Assembly: GCF_030643825.1 (NCBI RefSeq)
Contig: NZ_CP101717.1
Coordinates: 62,001 to 126,000, forward strand
Length of the DNA: 64,000 nt
Source: Salinispirillum sp. LH 10-3-1
GTDB lineage: Bacteria > Pseudomonadota > Gammaproteobacteria > Pseudomonadales > Natronospirillaceae
Direction of reading: 5' to 3'
A program made the translations under genes and the position numbers. How positions within the stretch are numbered: the stretch's first letter is position 1; the number at the start of each line of letters is the position of its first letter. Under the pieces are notes generated by a model. The model did not search any database. It was not told where the DNA came from and saw only the letters and a list, made by a program, of their open reading frames with translations. Of this stretch, positions 56,205-64,000 are shown piece by piece.

Positions 56205-58333
56205 TGCTACGTCGCCTCAAGTATCTGGGCAGCGCACTGATCATTCTGCTCTTTCTGGCGCACGCCACCCAGCGTTTGCCATCGCAGTTTATCTTAGCGT
56301 TGGAACAGGTGGCCGAAGACCTTCGGCTGCGCGCCTTTTTGCCCCACACCGTAGACCCTCGCGTGGTCATTGTAGACATTGATGAGGCCTCGCTGGCGGC
56401 TTACGGGCAGTGGCCATGGTCGCGCACGGTGCTGGCAGACTTGGTGAACAGCCTGTTCGACGACTACGACATTCAAGCGGTAGGGTTCGACTTGGTGTTG
56501 GCGGAACCGGAGCAGCAACAGGTGCTGGATCGACTGCGTGATTTGGTGGCGCGCGGTGAAATTGAAGCCGAAACCGCACAGCGGTTAGAAGACGACTTGG
56601 ATGGCGACCGAGCGTTAGCTGAAGCCATGTCCGGGCGCGCGGTTGTTGCTGGCTTTGTGTTTAATCAACAGCAGCCTGTGATGCTTGGGCCACTTCCTGA
56701 TCCGGCATTGGCGTTGGCCAGCACCAACGCACCACGGCTGGCGGTGCCGCAACCACAAGGCTACAGCGCGAATATCCCCGTCATTACACAAGCGGCGGCG
56801 AGCACCGGATTCTTCGATAACCCCGCCGTCGACGGTGACGGTATTTTTCGTCGTGCCAGTGTGGTGCAACAGCAGGGTGATGGGCTCTATGTCGCGCTGT
56901 CTTTGCGCCTGTTGCAATTGGCGCTGGGTGACCTGCCTTTGGCCATTCGTACCGCGCAGCGCGGCGACGACCTGCTGCTGACGCAGTTGCAGTTGGGCAG
57001 TTTCTTGATCCCACTCGGTGAACAAGGCTCCGTGCGCGTGCCCTATCTGGGGCCGGAAGGCAGCTTTCCCTATGTGTCTGTGAAGGATGTGATCGAAGGA
57101 CGTATTGCACCTGAGGTATTGCAGGGCAGAATGGTGTTGGTGGGTACTACCGCGCCGGGCTTGAAAGACATTCGCGCGACCCCGGTTGATAACTTGATGC
57201 CAGGCGTGGAAGTACACGCCAATATCATTGCCGGGATTCTCGACCAGCGCATACCGGTGGCACCCGACTGGGCGCTGGCTGCTGAATTGTTGCAACTGTT
57301 GTTGATCGGTATTTTGGTCTTGCTGGCGTTGCAACGGCTTGAACCCGTGTACAGTATCTTTGTTGCTATCAGCCTGATGGCGATCTGCTTAGGCGCCAAT
57401 CTACTGCTGTGGCAACAAGGGCTTTTGTTGCCCATTACCGCCACCTTGTTGTTGATTATCGTGTTGTTTGTGTTCAATACCAGTTGGAGCTTGCTGGTGG
57501 AAAACCGTTCGCGGAAGAAGCTGACGCGCACCTTCGGCCAGTACGTACCACCGGAATTGGTGGCGGAACTGGCCGACCGGCCGGAGACCGCCAGTTTGGC
57601 CGGCGAAGCGCGTGAAATGACTGTGCTATTTTCCGACGTTGTCGGCTTCACCAGTCTGTCCGAATCGCTCGCTCCGGAACAGCTGAGCCAATTGATGAAC
57701 CGATTGCTGACGCCACTGACGGAGGAAATACATGCTCATCGTGGCACCATCGACAAATACATGGGTGATGCGGTGATGGCGTTTTGGGGTGCGCCCTTGC
57801 CGGAGCCGCAACACGCCAATCAGGCCGTCGCCACTGCGCTGGCCATGTGTCAGCGCGTTTCTGAACTGTCACACGAACTGGCCGCTGAAGGTCTGCCGCC
57901 GTTGCATCTGGGCATTGGCATCAGCACCGGCACCATGGCCGTCGGCAACATGGGTTCAACCTTTCGTATGGCGTATACCGTAATGGGTGACGCAGTGAAC
58001 CTGGGCGCGCGCCTAGAAGCACTGACCCGGAGATACGGCCTCGACATATTGGTCAGCGAGGCCACGCAGGCACAAGCCAGTGACTTCGTGTTTCAAGAGA
58101 TTGACCAGACCACCGTGAAAGGCAAAGCAGAGCCGGTTCGGGTGTACCGCCCATTGGGGCGCCACGGCGCCATAGATGAACAGACGCTGGCGTTCGCTAC
58201 GCGCTACACCGACGCCGTTGTGCGGGGGCGGGAAGGAGCCTCAGCATTAGCGCGTACGGCCTTATTGGCGCTGCGTGATGACGATCCACATAATGCGCCG
58301 CTGTATACCGCCATGGCCGAACATTTTGTTTAA
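56204..58333 (+). CDS. CHASE2-domain class III adenylate/guanylate cyclase
   Basis: A 709-residue membrane cyclase. An N-terminal helix (YLGSALIILLFLAHATQ) is followed by a periplasmic CHASE2 sensor domain (VVIVDIDEASLAAYGQWPWS, VGFDLVLAEPEQQ, PVDNLMPGVEVHANIIAGIL; about residues 40-350), three helices (about 355-430), and a cytoplasmic class III cyclase domain. Catalytic residues look complete: metal Asp478 and Asp522, Lys518 (IDKYMGDAVMAFWG), Asp596, Asn599 and Arg603 (VMGDAVNLGARLE). Asp596 at the purine-recognition position suggests ATP rather than GTP. Coupled start with the FecR gene points to a joint sensor. Confidence 0.93.
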   Translation: MLRRLKYLGSALIILLFLAHATQRLPSQFILALEQVAEDLRLRAFLPHTVDPRVVIVDIDEASLAAYGQWPWSRTVLADLVNSLFDDYDIQAVGFDLVLAEPEQQQVLDRLRDLVARGEIEAETAQRLEDDLDGDRALAEAMSGRAVVAGFVFNQQQPVMLGPLPDPALALASTNAPRLAVPQPQGYSANIPVITQAAASTGFFDNPAVDGDGIFRRASVVQQQGDGLYVALSLRLLQLALGDLPLAIRTAQRGDDLLLTQLQLGSFLIPLGEQGSVRVPYLGPEGSFPYVSVKDVIEGRIAPEVLQGRMVLVGTTAPGLKDIRATPVDNLMPGVEVHANIIAGILDQRIPVAPDWALAAELLQLLLIGILVLLALQRLEPVYSIFVAISLMAICLGANLLLWQQGLLLPITATLLLIIVLFVFNTSWSLLVENRSRKKLTRTFGQYVPPELVAELADRPETASLAGEAREMTVLFSDVVGFTSLSESLAPEQLSQLMNRLLTPLTEEIHAHRGTIDKYMGDAVMAFWGAPLPEPQHANQAVATALAMCQRVSELSHELAAEGLPPLHLGIGISTGTMAVGNMGSTFRMAYTVMGDAVNLGARLEALTRRYGLDILVSEATQAQASDFVFQEIDQTTVKGKAEPVRVYRPLGRHGAIDEQTLAFATRYTDAVVRGREGASALARTALLALRDDDPHNAPLYTAMAEHFV

Positions 58334-58439
58334 CGCACTTTAGAATACTTAGCCTGAAGTCGGATTGACCATTGGGTCAACTGCTCGTTAGACTGGGTTT
58401 CCTAATCTGTTCCCCTCCCCTTTTACAGCGAGTACCTGC

Positions 58440-59327
58440 ATGCGCGGCTTGGTCTTGGCGTTCAGCGCCTATTTCGTTTGGGGTTCGTTCCCTCTGTTCT
58501 TCAGCTTGCTGAATCATGTCGCACCGATGGAAGTATTGGTGCAGCGCATCGTTTGGGCTTTTCTTGCCACCTTGGTGGTCATTGTGCTGATGCGACGTCG
58601 CGCGAGCTATGTCGCGCTGTTGCAAAATCGCCGTGCTATGGCCTGGTTGCTGCTGTCGGGTGTGCTGATTGGCCTGAATTGGTTGGTATTCATTTGGGCG
58701 GTGAGTGTGGGTCGGGTGCTGGAAACCAGTTTAGGGTACTTTTTAACGCCCTTGGTCAGTTTGATGCTTGGCCGCATTTTGTTGAAAGAAACAATGAATC
58801 GCTTTCAGGCCGTGGCGGGTGCATTGGCCGCCGTTGCCGTGTTGTTTGAATTGGTGGCTTTGGGGCACTTGCCTTGGGTGTCATTGTTGCTGGCGGGCAG
58901 TTTTGGATTTTACGGACTGGTGCGCAAACAACAACCGGTCGATAGCTTACAAGGTTTGAACGTCGAAGCTTTGGTGTTGTTGCCTGTGGCGGCGATCTGG
59001 CTGCTGTGGCAAGTGAGCACCGGCGGAGTTATTCAGTTCGGCAGCGACTTGCGTACGACCTTGTTGCTGGTGGCGTCGGGTGCGGTGACCGCTGTGCCTT
59101 TACTGTTGTTTGCGGCTGCGGCGAGGCGCTTGGACCTAACGGTGGTGGGTTTCATTATGTATGTGAACCCGACAATGCAATTCTTGACCGCCGTGTTCAT
59201 CTTTAACGAACCCTATCCGCCGCTGCGCCTCGTGACCTTCGCCATCATCTGGGTCGCCATGGTGGTGTTTATGCTCGGGTTGTGGCGCAGCGCACAACAA
59301 CGGCGACAGGCCGCTCGTTTAGTCTGA
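58440..59327 (+). CDS. rarD: RarD-family EamA permease
   Basis: A 295-residue DMT-superfamily protein with ten helices. The RarD-type opening VLAFSAYFVWGSFPLFFSLL and the segment GLNWLVFIWAVSVGRVLETS with GYFLTPLVSLMLG are characteristic, as is LVASGAVTAVPLLLFAAAAR followed by GFIMYVNPTMQFL. RarD was named for chloramphenicol sensitivity, but the substrate is not established. It is convergent with the next gene, four bases apart. Confidence 0.92.
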   Translation: MRGLVLAFSAYFVWGSFPLFFSLLNHVAPMEVLVQRIVWAFLATLVVIVLMRRRASYVALLQNRRAMAWLLLSGVLIGLNWLVFIWAVSVGRVLETSLGYFLTPLVSLMLGRILLKETMNRFQAVAGALAAVAVLFELVALGHLPWVSLLLAGSFGFYGLVRKQQPVDSLQGLNVEALVLLPVAAIWLLWQVSTGGVIQFGSDLRTTLLLVASGAVTAVPLLLFAAAARRLDLTVVGFIMYVNPTMQFLTAVFIFNEPYPPLRLVTFAIIWVAMVVFMLGLWRSAQQRRQAARLV

Positions 59328-59331
59328 CCTC

Positions 59332-61356
59332 TTAATCGTTGACTGCGCTGGCCTGCAGGCCACCGGCCGGTATGCGGTCTTTGCCCCAACTGCGATACAG
59401 GTAGCCCTTCACCTGTTCCAGCTCTTCCTCGGTAACCAAGGCGGGTTCGCCGCTTTCCAAGTGATCGAAGTGAAAAATGTAGAGGCGGGAGGCGAACTGC
59501 ACAAAGGGTAGGGATGCCTCGCCATAGCGCTCACCCTTGTCCGCCGTGCTGACCACCACGTCATCGCCCCAGTCTTGCCCGCTGTCGTTGTTGGGGTTAT
59601 AGAAGTAGAGCCGCATCACATCATCCGGGTCTAAAGCGACGCGCAATAAGGTGATAGCGTGCCAGCCAATAAAGCGTGCGGCGCTGTCTGTTACGGCAAT
59701 GCCCGCAGGCTGTGGGTGAATGATGGGCTGATTGCCGTTGTAGAACGGGTGATAGGAGGCGTAGAAGTGGCGTAAAAAGTCATCGATCTCCATCAGCGAG
59801 CCGGTGCTCACATCCACATTGATGCGAAACCCGCGGCCGGACCACCAACCGTGAAACTCCGGGTTTACCCAGCGGTGCGGATCGCCTTCACGGCCGATGC
59901 AGCGTCGCCCCATTTCGGCGTAAATGCGATCCAAATGGGGCACCACCAGCAAGGACACCGCATCGAGGTCTATGGGTAGGCTTTGCGCCACGCCGGACAC
60001 GCTGTCGCCAGAGGAAATCGGCTGCCCTTCAAAGTGCATAACCACTTCGTCGTCACGCGCCGCCCACACCACCATCTGCAACAAATAATCCGGGTCATTA
60101 TAGGCCCACATCGATAAGGCTCGGGCTGACTGGCAGGTCGGGTTATTGCCCTGTCCCACGCCCAGCGGCTGCCCCAGCATACAGAGCACGCCTTCCAGCA
60201 GGCGAGAGCGTGGCGAAACGGCCTCACCAAACGCCAATGCCAAGCGTTCGCGCGACCACGGCGACAGTATTAGCGCTAATTGCCGCCATAAGGCTGGGGC
60301 CAGCGATGGGTGGTAGAGAATGCCGCGCTCCAGCATCAAGGCCAGTCCATAGATCGCTTGCGGCGTCAGCGGGTGCACGGCCTCGGCAATCAGGGCTTTC
60401 ACCAGCGGGCGATAACACAGCCAGCAGTCACGCCCGGTAGCGGATAAACCCAGTGCCTCGGGCAGCAGGAAGTCGTCATTGTCGTTCAGGTGACGCAAGA
60501 AGACCGCATGATAGGCCGACACGAGCCCTGTGTCGTGCATAGCGCGGGCGAAACCAGTGGCCTCACTTTGCAAGGCGCTGTCGTCCATCCGCTCAAGGCG
60601 CTGTTGATAAACCTCCAGCCCTGGGTCTTCCCGGCACGCGCGCGTTGGACCAAACAGGCTGCTGACCAAGCGATCAGCGCCTTGCCCGCTGGCGCCCAAG
60701 TCAATGTCGGGGTCGGCTTGGCAAATCGCAATCTGCGTCACCATCTGTTTAACCGCATCGACCTGGATGGGGCGTTGCTGCAAGATACGCCAAATCTCAC
60801 CGATCAGCTGATCAATCACATGCTCAAAGCCAATGCGTGCGGCGATGTGCTGCAGTAGGTTTCTCGGAACTTGCGCCAAGCGTCCTTGTGTCTCCCGTTC
60901 CGCTTCGCTCGGCGGGGTAAACAACATGGACAGGTTGGTTGCCAGAACTTGCGTGAGAAATTGGTGCGCTTGTTCAGCTGTCAGCTGCTCGTGTACGTAT
61001 TCGCCTTTGCTAACCGCTAAAAAACGCAATTCACTGAGTGACTCGATCACCACCGTTTCCGCCGCTGGGCTTTGCAGCGAAAAGCGCGTTAATGCTGGCA
61101 GAAGCAGCTGCGGGGTGGCCCAGTCCGAGCCTAGGAAGATACCGGCGCGCTCGATGGAGGGCATGCGTTCTTCCAGTGTGGCACAGCCGGCGTCCTGCAT
61201 TAGAACGCGGCGCGCCGTATCAAAGACACGACCGATCTTATTCACCTTAGCGAACTCGGGTGCCGCAGCCAACAAGGCTACTGCGTCATCCAACTGCTTA
61301 AGCAAGCCTTCTAGCCGGTTAGCCTGAGACGTTGGTTCAGATTTCTCATTGGTCAC
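59332..61356 (-). CDS. Large cytoplasmic protein of unknown function with a possible Cys-His hydrolase core
   Basis: A 674-residue protein without signal or membrane helix. The N-terminal half is helical (ERMPSIERAGIFLGSDWATP, QLLLPALTRFSLQ). I do not recognise a family. The second half has a strongly motif-like GQGNNPTCQSARALSMWAYN with Cys408 and later RFIGWHAITLLRVALDPDDV with His566 followed by YFYNPNNDSGQDWGDD. Spacing of Gln, Cys, His and Asn/Asp recalls papain or transglutaminase-like folds, but this is a suggestion only. I chose the GTG at 61356 with GGGAG upstream, six codons inside a longer TTG frame. An ATP-grasp gene lies 65 bases upstream on the same strand. Confidence 0.7.
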   Translation of the reverse strand: MTNEKSEPTSQANRLEGLLKQLDDAVALLAAAPEFAKVNKIGRVFDTARRVLMQDAGCATLEERMPSIERAGIFLGSDWATPQLLLPALTRFSLQSPAAETVVIESLSELRFLAVSKGEYVHEQLTAEQAHQFLTQVLATNLSMLFTPPSEAERETQGRLAQVPRNLLQHIAARIGFEHVIDQLIGEIWRILQQRPIQVDAVKQMVTQIAICQADPDIDLGASGQGADRLVSSLFGPTRACREDPGLEVYQQRLERMDDSALQSEATGFARAMHDTGLVSAYHAVFLRHLNDNDDFLLPEALGLSATGRDCWLCYRPLVKALIAEAVHPLTPQAIYGLALMLERGILYHPSLAPALWRQLALILSPWSRERLALAFGEAVSPRSRLLEGVLCMLGQPLGVGQGNNPTCQSARALSMWAYNDPDYLLQMVVWAARDDEVVMHFEGQPISSGDSVSGVAQSLPIDLDAVSLLVVPHLDRIYAEMGRRCIGREGDPHRWVNPEFHGWWSGRGFRINVDVSTGSLMEIDDFLRHFYASYHPFYNGNQPIIHPQPAGIAVTDSAARFIGWHAITLLRVALDPDDVMRLYFYNPNNDSGQDWGDDVVVSTADKGERYGEASLPFVQFASRLYIFHFDHLESGEPALVTEEELEQVKGYLYRSWGKDRIPAGGLQASAVND

Positions 61357-61421
61357 GCACTGACTCCCGCACAAATCAGAGGTGAAGCGGACGCTACAGC
61401 CACGCCTCAGCCCGGTTCACG

Positions 61422-62648
61422 CTAAATGTAAAAATCCAGATCTTCCTGGTGCTTAAGCAAGCGCTTCATTTCATCCGGATCTTCACCGGCGAAATATATT
61501 AACCCCCAATGGGTGCCAAACGCGGTGCGCTTGGTGACAATTTCTTCCATGGGTGTTGTCAGTTCGTGTGATTCAAAATACGGGTGGTCTTCCGTTTCTT
61601 CTGGTATTTCCAGCTTGCTGACCACTCGTCGGCGCGGATACACACCGAAACATCCGGCGTGCTGTTTAGCATCCGCTAATTCATCCGGAAAATAAGCCGC
61701 GACTTCTTCTGGCGTCGATTTGGGGTCAAACACCAGCATGGTCGCTTGGTAGGCATTGAAGCCCTTGTAAACCCTTTCCAGCAATTCAAACACCTTAAAG
61801 CCGGGCGGACGATACGCTACTTCACCAAAATACATGGTGCCGTCGCTGGTCACAAAGTATTCCGGGTGAATCATGCCGAATTCGATGTCGAAGGTTTTGA
61901 TCAGTTTCTCGATCTCGCCGGTAATTTGCGCGCGATATTTCTCCAACTCGGGTGATGCCGGTACAAACACCGAGTAACCCAAGGTGACGTATTCAGAAAT
62001 GTTCAGAAACTGAATTTTGCCGTCGTGAATCCAGGCTTCTACCGCGAACTCCCATCCATCGAGATGCGACTCCATGAGCGAGGGAAACTCATCATCTGGA
62101 ATACCATCGACGTCATCCGGCGTGCGGATCACCCGGTGCCCCAAGCAACCGGCTTTGTCGAAAGCCTTGAAGTGAATCGGATCGTTCGGATCACCGTCCA
62201 GTTTTAGCAAGGTTTGATTAACCCGCTTCAGAAAGCGAATCACGTCTTCGCGATCGTGCGCTTCCTCAAAAATACCCACGCGTATACCACCCAACTGAGC
62301 GCGGCGCTTCATCAGCGACTTATCACGCATTAACATGCTTTGGCCCAGCAGCCTTGGGTTATTCAACAGCACCGCGTTGATGGCACCGGCCCATTCGACC
62401 GTCTCTTCGAACAATGGAATAGCGACATTGACGCCCATTTCTTTCAGCGTTTCGGCAATTTCCATCGATCGGTCATTCAAACGCTCAAAGTTCCAAGGAA
62501 CGTATGGAATGTCGTGTTTTTCGCAGTAGTCTAGCGCCCAGTCTGGCGCGACAACGACGTAGCGACGGTCAAAATTTTCAGCCGCTTCAATGGCATTTAA
62601 ACTCCAACCTAATAGCGCGATGTAACCCTTGTTTGGATCGTTCTTCAT
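61422..62648 (-). CDS. ATP-grasp ligase of unknown substrate
   Basis: A 408-residue ATP-grasp enzyme: the N-terminal Rossmann-like part (GYIALLGWSLNAIEAAENFD, YVVVAPDWALDYCEKHDIPY) is followed by the nucleotide-binding HFKAFDKAGCLGHRV and the metal/phosphate residues in FGMIHPEYFVTSDGTMYFGE and VAYRPPGFKVFE. Such enzymes couple a carboxylate to an amine or thiol. The C-terminal THWGLIYFAGEDPDEM region is not typical of the biotin-carboxylase branch. ATG at 62648 with GAGAG upstream. It is followed by the unrecognised 674-residue gene, probably in one operon. Confidence 0.82.
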   Translation of the reverse strand: MKNDPNKGYIALLGWSLNAIEAAENFDRRYVVVAPDWALDYCEKHDIPYVPWNFERLNDRSMEIAETLKEMGVNVAIPLFEETVEWAGAINAVLLNNPRLLGQSMLMRDKSLMKRRAQLGGIRVGIFEEAHDREDVIRFLKRVNQTLLKLDGDPNDPIHFKAFDKAGCLGHRVIRTPDDVDGIPDDEFPSLMESHLDGWEFAVEAWIHDGKIQFLNISEYVTLGYSVFVPASPELEKYRAQITGEIEKLIKTFDIEFGMIHPEYFVTSDGTMYFGEVAYRPPGFKVFELLERVYKGFNAYQATMLVFDPKSTPEEVAAYFPDELADAKQHAGCFGVYPRRRVVSKLEIPEETEDHPYFESHELTTPMEEIVTKRTAFGTHWGLIYFAGEDPDEMKRLLKHQEDLDFYI

Positions 62649-62798
62649 AAGAGAGTCCTCTTGTGTAGAGTGACGGATCCAACCTCTCGATTGCACCAGC
62701 AGAGACCCCACCATACGCTAACGGTGGAGGTCCGTACACTTAGGTGCCGGGTTTATACGGGGGGTTGACGGGACAACGGCCTTGACCGCTTACTGAGA

Positions 62799-62817
62799 CT
62801 GACCCAGGCGGGGTCAG
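62799..62817. promoter_or_regulatory. Perfect 7-bp inverted repeat upstream of the ATP-grasp gene
   Basis: CTGACCC-AGGCG-GGGTCAG lies in the 276-base gap between the ABC ATPase and ATP-grasp genes, about 150 bases upstream of the ATP-grasp start. There is no T-run on either side, so an operator is more likely than a terminator. A TTTATA block (62752-62757), TATAAA on the minus strand, could be a -10 element for the ATP-grasp gene. Confidence 0.35.
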
Positions 62818-62847
62818 AATTACGGCTTGGTTTATTTTTCTTAACGC

Positions 62848-62877
62848 AAAAAAAAGCGCACCCCGATGAGATGCGCT
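62848..62877 (-). terminator. Rho-independent terminator after the sugar ABC ATPase gene
   Basis: On the minus strand AGCGCA (62877-62872) pairs with TGCGCT (62860-62855) across an 11-base loop, followed by eight U residues (62855-62848, including the last stem position). It lies about 48 bases after the stop at 62925 and isolates the ABC unit from the ATP-grasp genes. Confidence 0.8.
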
Positions 62878-62924
62878 AAGTACCAACTACCACAATGAAG
62901 CCGGTCACATGAAAAGGTTTGGTG

Positions 62925-64000
62925 TTAAATCCGGTTTTCTGTTTTGAGGTCGAAGAACACCGCTTTGTCCATGTTCATCAAGAACGTCATGGTGTCGCCC
63001 GGCGGCACAGCCTCCGTAGGGTGTACACGGCAGTTCACCTCTTGGCCGTTCATGTTCACCAATACCAGGGTGTCGGCACCGGTCGGCTCGACCACATCGA
63101 CCTTACCGTCAAACTTTACCATGTTGGGTTGGTCTTCTGCGTAGGGGACAACGTGCGTAATCTGTTCCGGGCGTATACCCAGGATTACGCGGTCACCCAC
63201 ACGCGAGCGAACGGTTTGCTCTTGCTTGGGGATCGGCAGATGGTGCAGGGTGCCGGAGACTTCCAACGCTACACAGACTTCATTTTCAAATTCCACGATG
63301 TCGACTTCAATGAAGTTCATAGCCGGTGAACCCATAAAGCCTGCGACAAAAAGGTTCGCCGGGTCGTCGTACACTTCTTGCGGCGTGCCGAACTGCTGCA
63401 CGTGACCGTCTTTCATCACGGCTATGCGGTTAGCCAGCGTCATGGCTTCGATCTGGTCGTGCGTCACGTACACAATGGTGGTGCCTAAGCGCTGGTGTAG
63501 CTTCTTGATTTCGGTACGCATTTCAACGCGCAATTTGGCGTCGAGGTTGGACAGTGGTTCGTCGAACAGGTAGATCTTTGGATGCCGGGCTAACGCACGG
63601 CCCATGGCTACACGCTGGCGCTGACCACCGGACAATTGGCCGGGCTTACGCTTCAGCAGGTGCTCGATCTGCAGCAGGGCAGCGACGCGCTGTACTTCCT
63701 TTTCAATCTCTTCTTTCGGCAACTTGCGAATTTCCAAGCCAAAAGCGATGTTCTTGTACACGTTCATATTGGGGTAGAGCGCGTAGGACTGAAACACCAT
63801 GGCGATGTCGCGGTCTTTCGGCATCACGTTGGTGATGTCGTCGTTGTCGATGCAGATCTGGCCGGAGGTGACTTCCTCCAAACCGGCGATGCAGTTCATC
63901 AAGGTGGACTTACCACACCCCGATGGGCCAACCAAGATGATGAATTCGCCATCTTCGATGTCCATACTGATGCCCTTCAGAATATCAGTACTGCCGAAGG
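62925..64000 (-). CDS. Sugar ABC transporter ATPase (UgpC/MalK type), partial (start beyond the window)
   Basis: The nucleotide-binding subunit of a carbohydrate ABC importer of the CUT1 class. The frame is open to base 64000, with [19 protein letters not shown] preceding Walker [14 protein letters not shown], so the N-terminal codons lie outside. Q-loop [20 protein letters not shown], signature [16 protein letters not shown], Walker [16 protein letters not shown] and H-loop [11 protein letters not shown] are present. The C-terminal MalK-like regulatory domain follows ([31 protein letters not shown]). Partner permeases and binding protein are probably further right. The sugar cannot be read. 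Confidence 0.95.
   Translation of the reverse strand, partial: FGSTDILKGISMDIEDGEFIILVGPSGCGKSTLMNCIAGLEEVTSGQICIDNDDITNVMPKDRDIAMVFQSYALYPNMNVYKNIAFGLEIRKLPKEEIEKEVQRVAALLQIEHLLKRKPGQLSGGQRQRVAMGRALARHPKIYLFDEPLSNLDAKLRVEMRTEIKKLHQRLGTTIVYVTHDQIEAMTLANRIAVMKDGHVQQFGTPQEVYDDPANLFVAGFMGSPAMNFIEVDIVEFENEVCVALEVSGTLHHLPIPKQEQTVRSRVGDRVILGIRPEQITHVVPYAEDQPNMVKFDGKVDVVEPTGADTLVLVNMNGQEVNCRVHPTEAVPPGDTMTFLMNMDKAVFFDLKTENRI

Noticed and set aside
56615-57334. Long antisense open frame of 239 codons over the cyclase gene
   Set aside because: It is Gln/His/Arg-rich with no recognisable motif, lies in a fixed frame opposite a clear CHASE2-cyclase, and is explained by codon bias of the real gene.

Overview
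The window reads as a chromosomal segment of a gammaproteobacterium close to the Pseudomonadales/Oceanospirillales. This is inferred from gene content and order. The Pil-Chp chemosensory block next to gshB and tonB, the hemW-rdgB-metWX-yggT-proC-yggS-pilTU block, trmB-rpoH-ftsXEY-rsmD-coaD-fdx, and argH divergent from algZ-algR all recall the order known in Pseudomonas aeruginosa. Several genes found in that order are absent here: yqgE, thiSG, mtgA and hemC. TRAP transport, a glycerol regulon and dispersed repeats would fit a marine heterotroph. I see no tRNA, rRNA, prophage or CRISPR array.

Region 1 (1-8.0 kb, minus strand) is a type IV pilus chemosensory operon in the order pilG, pilH, pilI, pilJ, pilK, chpA; chpA runs off the left edge. 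Region 2 (8.0-10.3 kb, plus) carries gshB, a tonB-type gene and ruvX. Region 3 (10.3-18.5 kb, minus) holds a MepM-like M23 endopeptidase coupled to a Fur/Zur-family regulator, then a chain of overlapping genes: metX-metW-DUF4426-rdgB-hemW, and yggS-proC-yggT. Region 4 (18.5-21.2 kb, plus) has the retraction ATPases pilT and pilU and a small exported beta-rich protein.

Region 5 (21.2-26.3 kb, minus) contains trmB, a DUF423 membrane protein, rpoH, and the overlapping ftsY-ftsE-ftsX operon. A 193-bp inverted-repeat element with a TACA target duplication sits exactly in the ftsX stop codon. Region 6 (26.4-30.2 kb, plus) has a membrane-anchored M16-like protein, rsmD, an aldehyde dehydrogenase, coaD and a ferredoxin. 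Region 7 (30.2-38.2 kb) has algZ-algR divergent from argH, an NRDE protein, an MFS carrier, a small two-helix membrane protein, and AEC and DMT permeases. Region 8 (38.2-43.9 kb) is a Cache-domain two-component system divergent from a TRAP transporter.

Region 9 (43.9-48.2 kb) has a Ycf46-like AAA ATPase, a UMF1-type carrier, an EAL phosphodiesterase and a short orphan. Region 10 (48.2-52.6 kb) is a glycerol locus: glpK divergent from glpR and glpD, with four REP-like palindromes between glpR and glpD. Region 11 (52.6-58.3 kb) is the most intriguing. It carries a YxFxxD lipoprotein with an ECF sigma/anti-sigma pair, then an outer-membrane barrel gene divergent from a Tat-exported FecR protein translationally coupled to a CHASE2 adenylate/guanylate cyclase. 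Region 12 (58.4-64 kb) has rarD, an unrecognised 674-residue protein paired with an ATP-grasp ligase, and the start-truncated ATPase of a sugar ABC transporter.
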